From: Geodermatophilus siccatus | Lineage (GTDB): Bacteria > Actinomycetota > Actinomycetes > Mycobacteriales > Geodermatophilaceae | Assembly (NCBI RefSeq): GCF_900103785.1 | Contig: NZ_FNHE01000004.1 | Span: 310,001 to 374,000 of the forward strand | Direction of reading: 5' to 3' | DNA length: 64,000 bases | In this document: positions 47,325 to 53,798 of the stretch, one piece after another | How positions within the stretch are numbered: position 1 is the stretch's first letter | Layout of the letters: each line of letters begins with the position of its first letter | Position numbers and translations under genes: made by a program | Notes under the pieces: generated by a model | Seen by the model: only the letters and a program-made list of their open reading frames with translations | The model's database searches: none | Told to the model about the DNA's origin: nothing

Positions 47325-48074
47325 ATGTGCCACGACACCGACAGCCGGCCGCCCGCTCCGCCGCGGAGCGGTGACGTCGCCGAGCGCGGCACGCTGACCC
47401 TCACCTCGACCGACGGCACCGAGGTCGCCGCCGCGTACGCCGCGCCGGCCGGCCCGGCCCGGGTCGGCGTCGTCCTGCTGCCCGACATCCGCGGGCTGCA
47501 CCCGTACTACGTGGCGCTGGTCGAGCGCTTCGCGGAAGCCGGGCTGCCGGCGCTGGCCGTCGACTGGTTCGGGCGGACGGCGGGACTGCCCGAGACCGGC
47601 ACCCGTGGGCAGGACTTCGACTGGCAGACGCACATCCCGCAGGTCACCGCGGCCGGCGTGGACGCCGACGTCGCCGCGGCGATCGCCTACCTGCGCGGGC
47701 GCACCCGCGCGGACCTCCCGGTCGTCACCGTCGGCTTCTGCTTCGGCGGCAGCCACTCCTGGCGGCTGGCCGGGAACGCCGACGTGGACCTGGCCGGCTG
47801 CGTCGGCTTCTACGGCAAGCCGGAGCTGACCGGCGACGCGCCCGCCGTCCGCCCGACGCTGATGGTCGTCGCCGGCGCCGACGCCGCCACCCCGGTCGAG
47901 GACCAGCTGGCCCTGGCGGAGCGCCTGCGAGCCGGGGGCGCGGAGGTGGAGACCGCCGTCTACGACGGGGCGCCGCACTCCTTCTTCGACCGCGCGTACG
48001 GCGACTGGGCGGAGGCCTGTGACGACGTCTGGCGCCGGGTGCTGGCGCTCACCGACCGGGTGGCCACCGGCTGA
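47325..48074 (+). CDS. Dienelactone hydrolase family protein
   Basis: A 249-residue alpha/beta hydrolase of the dienelactone hydrolase family. The triad is Cys in GFCFGG (near 147), Asp in VVAGADAATP, and His in APHSFFDRAYGD. VVLLPDIRGLHPYYVALVERFAEAG (first strand and helix; motif PDIRGL) is conserved. Members hydrolyse lactones and esters; substrate unknown. An extra 20 residues precede the fold. The start codon directly follows a -10 box at leaderless distance. Confidence 0.9.
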   Translation: MCHDTDSRPPAPPRSGDVAERGTLTLTSTDGTEVAAAYAAPAGPARVGVVLLPDIRGLHPYYVALVERFAEAGLPALAVDWFGRTAGLPETGTRGQDFDWQTHIPQVTAAGVDADVAAAIAYLRGRTRADLPVVTVGFCFGGSHSWRLAGNADVDLAGCVGFYGKPELTGDAPAVRPTLMVVAGADAATPVEDQLALAERLRAGGAEVETAVYDGAPHSFFDRAYGDWAEACDDVWRRVLALTDRVATG

Positions 48075-48222
48075 GGAGGGGACGCCGACGGGTGCTGGAC
48101 GCCGCGGCGTCCCCGACGACGGGCCGACCTCCTACCCTCGACAGCGCGACCGGGCGTGCGAGGTCGGGCAGGAGTCCAGCAGTGCCACGCACCGGGCGGA
48201 CGGGCGCCGGCGAGGAGGACCG

Positions 48223-48633
48223 ATGAGTGAGCAGCCCAGCGGCGGGATCGATCCCGGGGTCATCGAGCTGGCGGCGCGGGTCTTCGACCTGGCGCGCGGC
48301 GGGGCCACCGAGGAGCTGGCCGCCTACGTCGACGCCGGGGTGCCGGCGAACCTGACCAACGACAAGGGCGACACGCTGCTCATCCTGGCCGCCTACCACG
48401 GCCACCCGGACACGGTCGCCGCGCTGCTCGAGCGCGGCGCCGACGCCGGCCGGGCGAACGACCGGGGCCAGACGGCGCTGGCCGCGGCGGTCTTCAAGCA
48501 GTCCGAGGAGACCGTGCGCACCCTGCTCGCGGCCGGTGCCGACCCGGACGCCGGCGGCCCGACCGCCCGGGAGACGGCGGCGTTCTTCGACCTGCCGGCG
48601 ATGACCGCGCTGCTCGACGGTGCGCGTCCCTGA
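48223..48633 (+). CDS. Ankyrin-repeat protein
   Basis: A 136-residue protein of about four ankyrin repeats: EELAAYVDAGVPANLTNDKG, DTLLILAAYHGHPDTVAALL, ERGADAGRANDRGQTALAAA and TVRTLLAAGADPDAGGPTA. It has no signal peptide and probably binds another protein in the cytoplasm. It resembles AnkB-type proteins linked to catalase in pseudomonads, but the catalase here is 5.5 kb away. ATG 48223 follows a GAGGAGG site; the longer upstream frame is rejected. Confidence 0.88.
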   Translation: MSEQPSGGIDPGVIELAARVFDLARGGATEELAAYVDAGVPANLTNDKGDTLLILAAYHGHPDTVAALLERGADAGRANDRGQTALAAAVFKQSEETVRTLLAAGADPDAGGPTARETAAFFDLPAMTALLDGARP

Positions 48634-48697
48634 GCCGGCCGGCCGCGCGTGCCAGGGTGACCGCCCGGGCAGCGCGGCGATCCGCGGAGGAGGGCAC

Positions 48698-48766
48698 ATG
48701 GTGGGGATCCACCCGGGGCCGTCGGGCGCCGGTACCTCGGGCGCGCCCACCGGCGCGGCGGGCTGA
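48698..48766 (+). CDS. Possible 22-residue leader peptide before AI-2E transporter gene
   Basis: ATG 48698 has one of the best ribosome sites in the window (GGAGGAGGG, 4-6 bases before). It encodes MVGIHPGPSGAGTSGAPTGA and ends 11 bases before the transporter start. Gly/Ala/Ser/Pro-rich, no membrane segment. It may couple translation into the transporter gene, whose own ribosome site is poor, or be an unannotated small protein. Confidence 0.35.
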   Translation: MVGIHPGPSGAGTSGAPTGAAG

Positions 48767-48777
48767 GGCGACCGACG

Positions 48778-50097
48778 GTGACCACGCAGCGGGGGGTCCC
48801 GGGCGCCGAGGTCCCACAGGCCAACGGGGCCACCGGCGTGCCGCCGGCCGCCGCCGCCGAGGTGCAGACCGCCGCCGTCCAGGCCCGGGCAGCGGCGGAC
48901 GCCGCCGCGGTGACCGGGACCGAGGCCGCCCTCCTGCCCGAGGACGTGCCCGGGCCGCCGACCGGTGGCATGCCGCGCTGGATGGTGCTGCTGATCGGTG
49001 CCGCAACCGCCACCATCGCGATCGCCGGGGTGCGCTCGATCGCCTGGCTGGTCGGCCCGGTGCTGCTGGCCCTGGTCGTGGTCATCGCCCTCACGCCCGT
49101 GCAGCGCTTCCTGCAGCGGCACGGCTGGCCGCGGTGGGCCAGCGCCACGGTGCTGCTCCTGCTCGTCTGGACCGTCCTGCTGGGCTTCGTCGCCCTCCTG
49201 GTGGTCTCGATCGCCCAGTTCGCGGCGTTGCTGCCCAACTACGCCGGCGAGGCGGAGGCGCTCATCGCCTCGGTGGTCGCCGACCTCAACGACCGCGGCA
49301 TCGTCTCCGGCCAGCTCTCGGACCTGGTGGCGCAGTTCGACTACAGCCAGCTGGTGGGCGTGGCCACCGGCGTGCTGTCCCGGGCCACCGACGCCGCGTC
49401 CACGCTGGTCCTGCTGCTGGCGGCGCTGGTGTTCCTGTCCATCGAGTCGGGCGGGTTCGGCCGGCGGCTGGCGCTCGTCGCCGCCGACCGCCCGCACCTG
49501 CCGATCGCCCTGGGCCTGTTCGCCCGCGGCACCCGCAGCTACCTGTGGGTCAGCACGGTGTTCGGCGGCATCGTGGCCGTCGGCGACGGCATCGCGCTGG
49601 CGATCATCGGCATCCCGCTGCCGGTGGTGTGGGGGCTGCTGTCCTTCGTCACCAACTACGTGCCCAACATCGGGTTCGTGCTGGGTCTGGTGCCACCGGC
49701 GATCCTGGCGCTGCTCGACGGCGGCTGGACCGGCTTCTGGGTCGTCGTCGCGGTCTACGCGCTGCTCAACTTCGTCGTCCAGACGCTCATCCAGCCGCGG
49801 TTCGTCGGCGACTCGGTGGGGCTGTCGATGACGGTCACCTTCGTGGCGCTGCTGTTCTGGGGCTGGGTGCTCGGCGCGCTGGGCGCGCTGCTGGCCATCC
49901 CGCTCACCCTGCTGCTCAAGGCGCTGCTGGTGGACGTCGACCCCCGGGGGCACTGGCTCGACGCGCTGCTGCGCGAGGAACCCCGAGCGCCGCGCACCAG
50001 CCGCGCCCGCCAGCGTGCGAACGCCCGCCGCGCGGCCCTCGCCTCGGTCCGCGCGCTGCACGTCCCACGCCCCCACCGACGCCCGACGGAGGACTGA
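48778..50097 (+). CDS. AI-2E family transporter (PerM-like), copy 2
   Basis: A 439-residue membrane protein of the same superfamily as the gene at 44035 but only distantly like it. A 65-residue Ala-rich N-terminus precedes helices at about 68-88, 90-108, 118-145, then 205-225 and further helices to 390. Motifs include LVGPVLLALVVVIALTP, VWGLLSFVTNYVPNIGFVLG and QPRFVGDSVGLSMTV. The C-terminal 45 residues are basic (RTSRARQRANARRAALASVR). GTG 48778 has no good ribosome site of its own; see the 22-codon frame upstream. Confidence 0.9.
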   Translation: MTTQRGVPGAEVPQANGATGVPPAAAAEVQTAAVQARAAADAAAVTGTEAALLPEDVPGPPTGGMPRWMVLLIGAATATIAIAGVRSIAWLVGPVLLALVVVIALTPVQRFLQRHGWPRWASATVLLLLVWTVLLGFVALLVVSIAQFAALLPNYAGEAEALIASVVADLNDRGIVSGQLSDLVAQFDYSQLVGVATGVLSRATDAASTLVLLLAALVFLSIESGGFGRRLALVAADRPHLPIALGLFARGTRSYLWVSTVFGGIVAVGDGIALAIIGIPLPVVWGLLSFVTNYVPNIGFVLGLVPPAILALLDGGWTGFWVVVAVYALLNFVVQTLIQPRFVGDSVGLSMTVTFVALLFWGWVLGALGALLAIPLTLLLKALLVDVDPRGHWLDALLREEPRAPRTSRARQRANARRAALASVRALHVPRPHRRPTED

Positions 50098-50185
50098 AAG
50101 CGCAGGTCAGCCCGGAATGTCGGACCCCTGGAGGACGTTGTCACCATGTCGGGCACCCCGCCCGGCACGACGTCTGGAGGACGCG

Positions 50186-50449
50186 ATGAAGGGCGACCGT
50201 GTCGAGGTCGTGATCGACGCCGGCGGGAGCACCCGCACCTACGAGATCGAGGCCACCCGCGCCGGGCGGCGGGTGGACGTGACCCACGGCCGCGGGCTGG
50301 TGGAGGTCACCGAGAGCACCCGGGGTGGCACCCCGGTCCGCACCGCCCGGTTCATGGCCGGCCGGGTCCTGGCGCTCGTCGAGCACCCGGCACCCGGACC
50401 GGCGCTGGACGACGACGCCGACGTGCGGCCGCTGCGCCAGACCGCCTGA
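50186..50449 (+). CDS. Small hypothetical protein
   Basis: An 87-residue protein I do not recognise. It is predicted mostly beta: VEVVIDAGGSTRTYEIEATRAGRR (in pieces VEVVIDAGG and RTYEIEATR), VDVTHGRGLVEVTEST, RTARFMAGRVLALVEH, ending in an acidic tail. ATG 50186 is preceded by GGAGG at 5 bases. It is followed at once by a copy of the palindromic repeat. Confidence 0.75.
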   Translation: MKGDRVEVVIDAGGSTRTYEIEATRAGRRVDVTHGRGLVEVTESTRGGTPVRTARFMAGRVLALVEHPAPGPALDDDADVRPLRQTA

Positions 50450-50512
50450 ACGAGGACCCCTTGCCCCCCACCGCTCACCGGCTCGCAGCGGGCCCCTGCA
50501 CGGGGGCCGCAC
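50450..50512 (+). repeat. Stop-abutting palindromic repeat (copy 2)
   Basis: Starts after the stop with ACGAGGACCCCTTGCCCCCC, then the core GGCTCGCAGCGGGCCCC and TGCACGGGGGCC. Matches the copies at 28861, 52355, 60044 and 63520 in order and spacing. Confidence 0.7.
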
Positions 50513-50526
50513 CCGCACAGGAGCTC

Positions 50527-50937
50527 GTGGTCGTGGTGGGGCTCCAGGGCAGTGGGAAGTCGACCTGGGTGTGCGAACACCTGGCCGCCACCCACGCCGT
50601 CGTGAGCAAGGACCACTGGCCCAACGCCCGCCGCCGCGAGGCCCGGCAGCGGCGGGTGGTCGCCGAGCTGCTCGCCGAGGGCCGCAGCGTGGTCGTCGAC
50701 AACACCAACCCCGGGCCCGAGGAGCGCGCGCCGCTGGTCGCGGCGGCCCGGGCGGCCGGCGTGGGGGTCCGCGCGGTCTGGCTGGACACCCCGGTGCCGG
50801 TCTGCGCCGCGCGCAACGACGCGCGAGAGGGGCGGGCCCGGGTGCCGCCGGCCGGCCTGTACGGGACGGCGGCGCGGCTCGTCCCGCCCAGCACGGAGGA
50901 GGGCTTCGACCGGGTGGACGTCGTCCGTACCCGCTGA
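50527..50937 (+). CDS. Small P-loop kinase (polynucleotide kinase / AAA_33 type)
   Basis: A 136-residue ATP-binding protein. The P-loop GLQGSGKST lies at residues 6-14, followed by SKDHWPNARRREARQ, a VVVDNTNPGPEER motif (typical of Pnk-like kinases, where the strand and Asn contact the phosphate acceptor), and CAARNDAREGRARVP with the lid arginines. It probably phosphorylates a 5'-OH nucleic acid end or a small molecule. The start is uncertain: GTG 50527 has AGGAG very close; TTG 50461 would start inside the palindromic repeat and add 22 low-complexity residues. Confidence 0.8.
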   Translation: MVVVGLQGSGKSTWVCEHLAATHAVVSKDHWPNARRREARQRRVVAELLAEGRSVVVDNTNPGPEERAPLVAAARAAGVGVRAVWLDTPVPVCAARNDAREGRARVPPAGLYGTAARLVPPSTEEGFDRVDVVRTR

Positions 50938-51036
50938 GGCGGCGGGCGCGTCGGGACACGCCGGGGCGGATCCGGGCAGGCCGGTGCGGTAGACACGTCC
51001 GGCGTCCGCCCGTCCCGCGTCCCCCGGAGGTCCCTC

Positions 51037-51456
51037 GTGCTGGCCAGCATCGGTTACGCCGTCGCCTACACCGGGGTCGGCATCGTGCTGCTGACCCTCG
51101 GCTTCCTCGTGCTCGACCTGCTCACCCCGGGTCGCCTCGGCCGGCACATCCACGAGGAGCGGTCGGTCAACGCCGGCATCGTGCTCGCCGCCGGGTTCCT
51201 CGCCCAGGGACTGGTCATCTTCAGCGCCATCTGGACCAACGCGACGAGCGGGTTCGGATCGGCGCTGCTCTACACCGTCGTCTTCGGCGTGCTCGGCGTG
51301 GTGCTGCAGGGGATCGCCTTCGTGGTGCTCGACCTGCTGACCCCGGGCAAGCTCGGCCAGCACGTGACCGAGGTGGCCTTCCACCCCGCGAGCCTGGTGC
51401 TCGCCGCCGTCCAGCTCGCCGTGGCCGGCATCGTCGTCGCCAGCATCTGGCCCTGA
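51037..51456 (+). CDS. DUF350 membrane protein with internal duplication
   Basis: A 139-residue membrane protein of two DUF350 halves, each two helices. The junction motif occurs twice: VLDLLTPGRLGRHI (25-38) and VLDLLTPGKLGQHV (97-110). GTG 51037 has an AGGTCCCTC-type site after CCGGAGG. The function of DUF350 is unknown; some are linked with glutathionylspermidine or stress genes, not seen here. Confidence 0.88.
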   Translation: MLASIGYAVAYTGVGIVLLTLGFLVLDLLTPGRLGRHIHEERSVNAGIVLAAGFLAQGLVIFSAIWTNATSGFGSALLYTVVFGVLGVVLQGIAFVVLDLLTPGKLGQHVTEVAFHPASLVLAAVQLAVAGIVVASIWP

Positions 51457-51583
51457 CCAGGCCGGTCGCCGCCGTCCCCGCCGTCCGCGGGACACGCGGG
51501 GCTACCCGCCGGTAGCTCGGGGATCCGGATCCGTACCGTGTGCTCCAGCGCACCGGACGGCGCAGGATCGGAGAGGACAACAG

Positions 51584-52354
51584 ATGAGCGAGTCGAACAG
51601 CACCGGCGCCCGCGTGGCGATCATCACCGGGGCCGCGCGTGGCATCGGTGCGGCCGTCGCCAAGCGGCTGGCGCAGGACGGGTTCGCCGTGGGCGTAGTC
51701 GACCTGGACGAGGCCGCGGGCAAGGCGACGGTGGAGGCCATCGAGGCCGCTGGCGGTCGTGCGCTGGCAGTCGGCGCGGACGTCAGCGACGCCGAGCAGG
51801 TGGAGGCCGCGGTCGGCCGCGTCGCCGCCGAGTTGGGTGCCCCGACGGTGCTCGTCAACAACGCCGGCGTCATCCGCGACAACATGCTGTTCAAGATGAC
51901 CGAGTCCGACTGGGACACGGTCATGAACGTGCACCTGCGCGGCGCCTTCCTCATGACCCGTGCGGTGCAGAAGCACATGATCGACGCCAGGTGGGGCCGG
52001 ATCGTCAACCTCTCCAGCACCTCGGCGCTGGGCAACCGGGGCCAGGCCAACTACTCGGCGGCCAAGGCCGGTCTGCAGGGCTTCACCAAGACCCTGGCGA
52101 TCGAGCTGGGCAAGTTCGGCGTCACCGCCAACGCCATCGCCCCCGGCTTCATCCAGACCGAGATGACCAAGGCCACCGCGGACCGGATGGGCGTCGCGTT
52201 CGAGGACTTCATCGCCTACGCCGCCAAGGAGATCCCGGTGCAGCGCGTCGGCCAGCCCGAGGACATCGCGAACCTGGCGGCCTTCTTCGTCAGCGAGGGC
52301 GCGGGCTTCGTCTCCGGCCAGGTCGTCTACGCCGCCGGCGGCCCCAAGGCCTGA
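51584..52354 (+). CDS. 3-oxoacyl-ACP reductase-like short-chain dehydrogenase (FabG family)
   Basis: A 256-residue NAD(P)-dependent SDR close to FabG: TGAARGIGAAVAKRLAQDG, VLVNNAGVIRDNMLFKM, catalytic Ser in VNLSSTSALGNRG, YSAAK and AIAPGFIQTEMT. Residues IAYAAKEIPVQRVGQPEDIANL belong to the variable C-terminal lid, so this is probably FabG4-like or an acyl/CoA-linked reductase rather than the main FAS-II enzyme at 23430. ATG 51584 has a GGAGAGGA site. It is single and ends at a repeat copy. Confidence 0.92.
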   Translation: MSESNSTGARVAIITGAARGIGAAVAKRLAQDGFAVGVVDLDEAAGKATVEAIEAAGGRALAVGADVSDAEQVEAAVGRVAAELGAPTVLVNNAGVIRDNMLFKMTESDWDTVMNVHLRGAFLMTRAVQKHMIDARWGRIVNLSSTSALGNRGQANYSAAKAGLQGFTKTLAIELGKFGVTANAIAPGFIQTEMTKATADRMGVAFEDFIAYAAKEIPVQRVGQPEDIANLAAFFVSEGAGFVSGQVVYAAGGPKA

Positions 52355-52402
52355 AAGAGGACCCCCTGCCCCACCCCTCGCGGCTCGGGGCGGGGCTTCG
52401 CT
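52355..52402 (+). repeat. Stop-abutting palindromic repeat (copy 3)
   Basis: Begins directly after the stop: AAGAGGACCCCCTGCCCCAC, then CCTCGCGGCTCGGGGCGGGG. It runs into the hairpin at 52403-52437. Confidence 0.65.
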
Positions 52403-52437
52403 GCAGGGCCCGGCCGGGCACCCCGGCCGGGCCCTGC
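52403..52437 (+). terminator. 16-bp perfect stem-loop after the SDR gene
   Basis: Arms 52403-52418 and 52422-52437 are exact reverse complements around a 3-base loop. Confidence 0.8.
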
Positions 52438-52487
52438 TGCGTCCGGGGCGCGGGCATGGCGGTGCGTGCGCCGGTGTTGTACGAACC

Positions 52488-53111
52488 GTGACCCGCACGC
52501 CCCTGCGACTCGCTCTCCTCGGTGACTCCCTCGCGTACGGCTCCGGCGCCGCCGGGCCCGGCGACGCCCTCGGCCCGCGCCTGGCCGCCGCCCTGACCGA
52601 CGCCGGCTACGACATCGACCTGTCCGTGCTCGCCGTCCCCGGGGCGGTGTCGCGCGACCTGGCCGCGCAGGTCCGCCGGGCCGCAGCGCTGGACGTCGAC
52701 CTCGCCGTGGTGGTGGTCGGCGCCAACGACCTGGCGCGGCTGGTGCCCCCGGCGCAGGCCGCCGCGGCCCTGGCGAGCGCGCTGGCCCGGCTCCGCGCCG
52801 CGGACACCGACGTGGTCGTCGTCCCGGCGCCGGACATGTCGACCGTGCCGTGGGTCCCGCCGGCACTGCGGCCGCTGGTGCAGAGCGCCTCCCGGCAGCT
52901 GCAGCGCGAGCAGGCCGCCGTCGCCCGCGCGAACGGCGCGATGGTCGCCGCTGTCTCCGACGCCGTGGCAGCGGCCTTCGGCACCGATCCGGCCCTGTTC
53001 TCCGCCGACCGCTTCCACCCGTCGTCGGCCGGTTACGCGCACATCGCCGAGGCGCTGGTGCCGCACGTCGTCGCCGCCGCGCACGCCCGCCGGGACGGCG
53101 CCGCCGCCTGA
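52488..53111 (+). CDS. SGNH/GDSL-family hydrolase
   Basis: A 207-residue esterase/lipase-type hydrolase. Block I LLGDSLAYGSG holds the nucleophile Ser, block II the Gly in PGAVSRDLA, block III Asn in VVGANDLARL, and block V Asp/His in DRFHPSSAGYAHI. No signal peptide is present, so it is probably cytoplasmic. The nearest relatives by pattern are acyl-CoA thioesterase/lysophospholipase-like SGNH proteins; substrate unknown. GTG 52488 has no clear ribosome site. Confidence 0.9.
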   Translation: MTRTPLRLALLGDSLAYGSGAAGPGDALGPRLAAALTDAGYDIDLSVLAVPGAVSRDLAAQVRRAAALDVDLAVVVVGANDLARLVPPAQAAAALASALARLRAADTDVVVVPAPDMSTVPWVPPALRPLVQSASRQLQREQAAVARANGAMVAAVSDAVAAAFGTDPALFSADRFHPSSAGYAHIAEALVPHVVAAAHARRDGAAA

Positions 53112-53420
53112 GGACGTGCAGCACCCGACCCGGAAGGGAGCCTGCGTCACCGGGTCCGCGCCCCGCGGCCGTCCACACGCACCCGTCCCTCTGGACGGTG
53201 ACCGGAACACTCCCTAGCGTCGCTGACGCGTCATTCGGACGGATGTGGTCCGGAGGGGGAGACGTGTCGCTCGTGGTCGTGCCCGGGGTCGGCGTCCGTG
53301 GTGGGGACCCCCCCTGCGTCGAGGCACGGCCCGGTCACGCAGCGGCGTATCACGAGCCCTCCTCCCGAGCTCATCCGTGTCGAGGACGACGCGTCCCGGC
53401 TCGCGGATGGGTGGTCGGTC
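53112..53420 (+). other. Upstream region of the Trypco1-CHAT operon
   Basis: No convincing gene. It holds the promoter candidate at 53192-53220 and about 195 bases of possible leader. A GTG at 53264 with a strong GGAGGGGG site opens an 84-codon frame that overlaps the Trypco1 start out of frame; its Arg-rich content looks like a shadow frame. Confidence 0.5.
53192..53220 (+). promoter_or_regulatory. Candidate promoter of the Trypco1-CHAT operon
   Basis: TGGACG (53192-53197) and TAGCGT (53215-53220) are separated by 17 bases, a good match to actinobacterial housekeeping promoters. The predicted start is near 53227. Confidence 0.5.
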
Positions 53421-53798
53421 ATGGCAAAGCGGCTCGTGCGGTTCACGCTCGAGGACGGCGGCACCGTGCTGGTGCAGGCCGAGGACGGCACCGCGGCCGG
53501 CGGGTACGGCGACGGTGAGGTCACCCGGGGGTGGGGGGACCGGGACGAGCGGGTGGTCCTGCAGGCGCAGCAGAGCTTCGAGGAGGCCGTCGGCCACGTC
53601 CAGCCGGCCGTGCAGGCGCTCGTGCGCCGACTGCGGTCGGTCGCGGAGCGCCCGGAGGAGATCAAAATCGACTTCGGTCTCGAGCTGAGCGCGGAGGTGG
53701 GGGCCTTCGTGGCCGGTGCCAGCTCCACGGGCAATTTCACCGTGTCGATGACCTGGCGGCCCGGCCGGGACGACCCGGCGAGGGGCACAGCCGGATGA
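53421..53798 (+). CDS. Trypco1 domain protein (CU044_2847-like, trypsin-co-occurring domain)
   Basis: A 125-residue protein. It begins AKRLVRFTLEDGGTVLVQAED, and ends EEIKIDFGLELSAEVGAFVAGAS then NFTVSMTWRP, the conserved shape of Trypco1 (beta-hairpin, helix VQPAVQALVRRLRSV, then two strands with a Gly-rich turn). This domain is known from comparative genomics for sitting next to trypsin-like, CHAT and other effector proteases in counter-invader and sensing operons. Its activity is unknown; it probably binds and restrains or recruits the partner. ATG 53421 fits the family start; the frame runs further up. The stop overlaps the CHAT start (ATGA). Confidence 0.85.
   Translation: MAKRLVRFTLEDGGTVLVQAEDGTAAGGYGDGEVTRGWGDRDERVVLQAQQSFEEAVGHVQPAVQALVRRLRSVAERPEEIKIDFGLELSAEVGAFVAGASSTGNFTVSMTWRPGRDDPARGTAG

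Noticed and set aside
53264-53518. 84-codon frame with a strong ribosome site upstream of Trypco1
   Set aside because: Overlaps the Trypco1 start out of frame and is Arg-rich without a domain; kept only as a note on the leader region.
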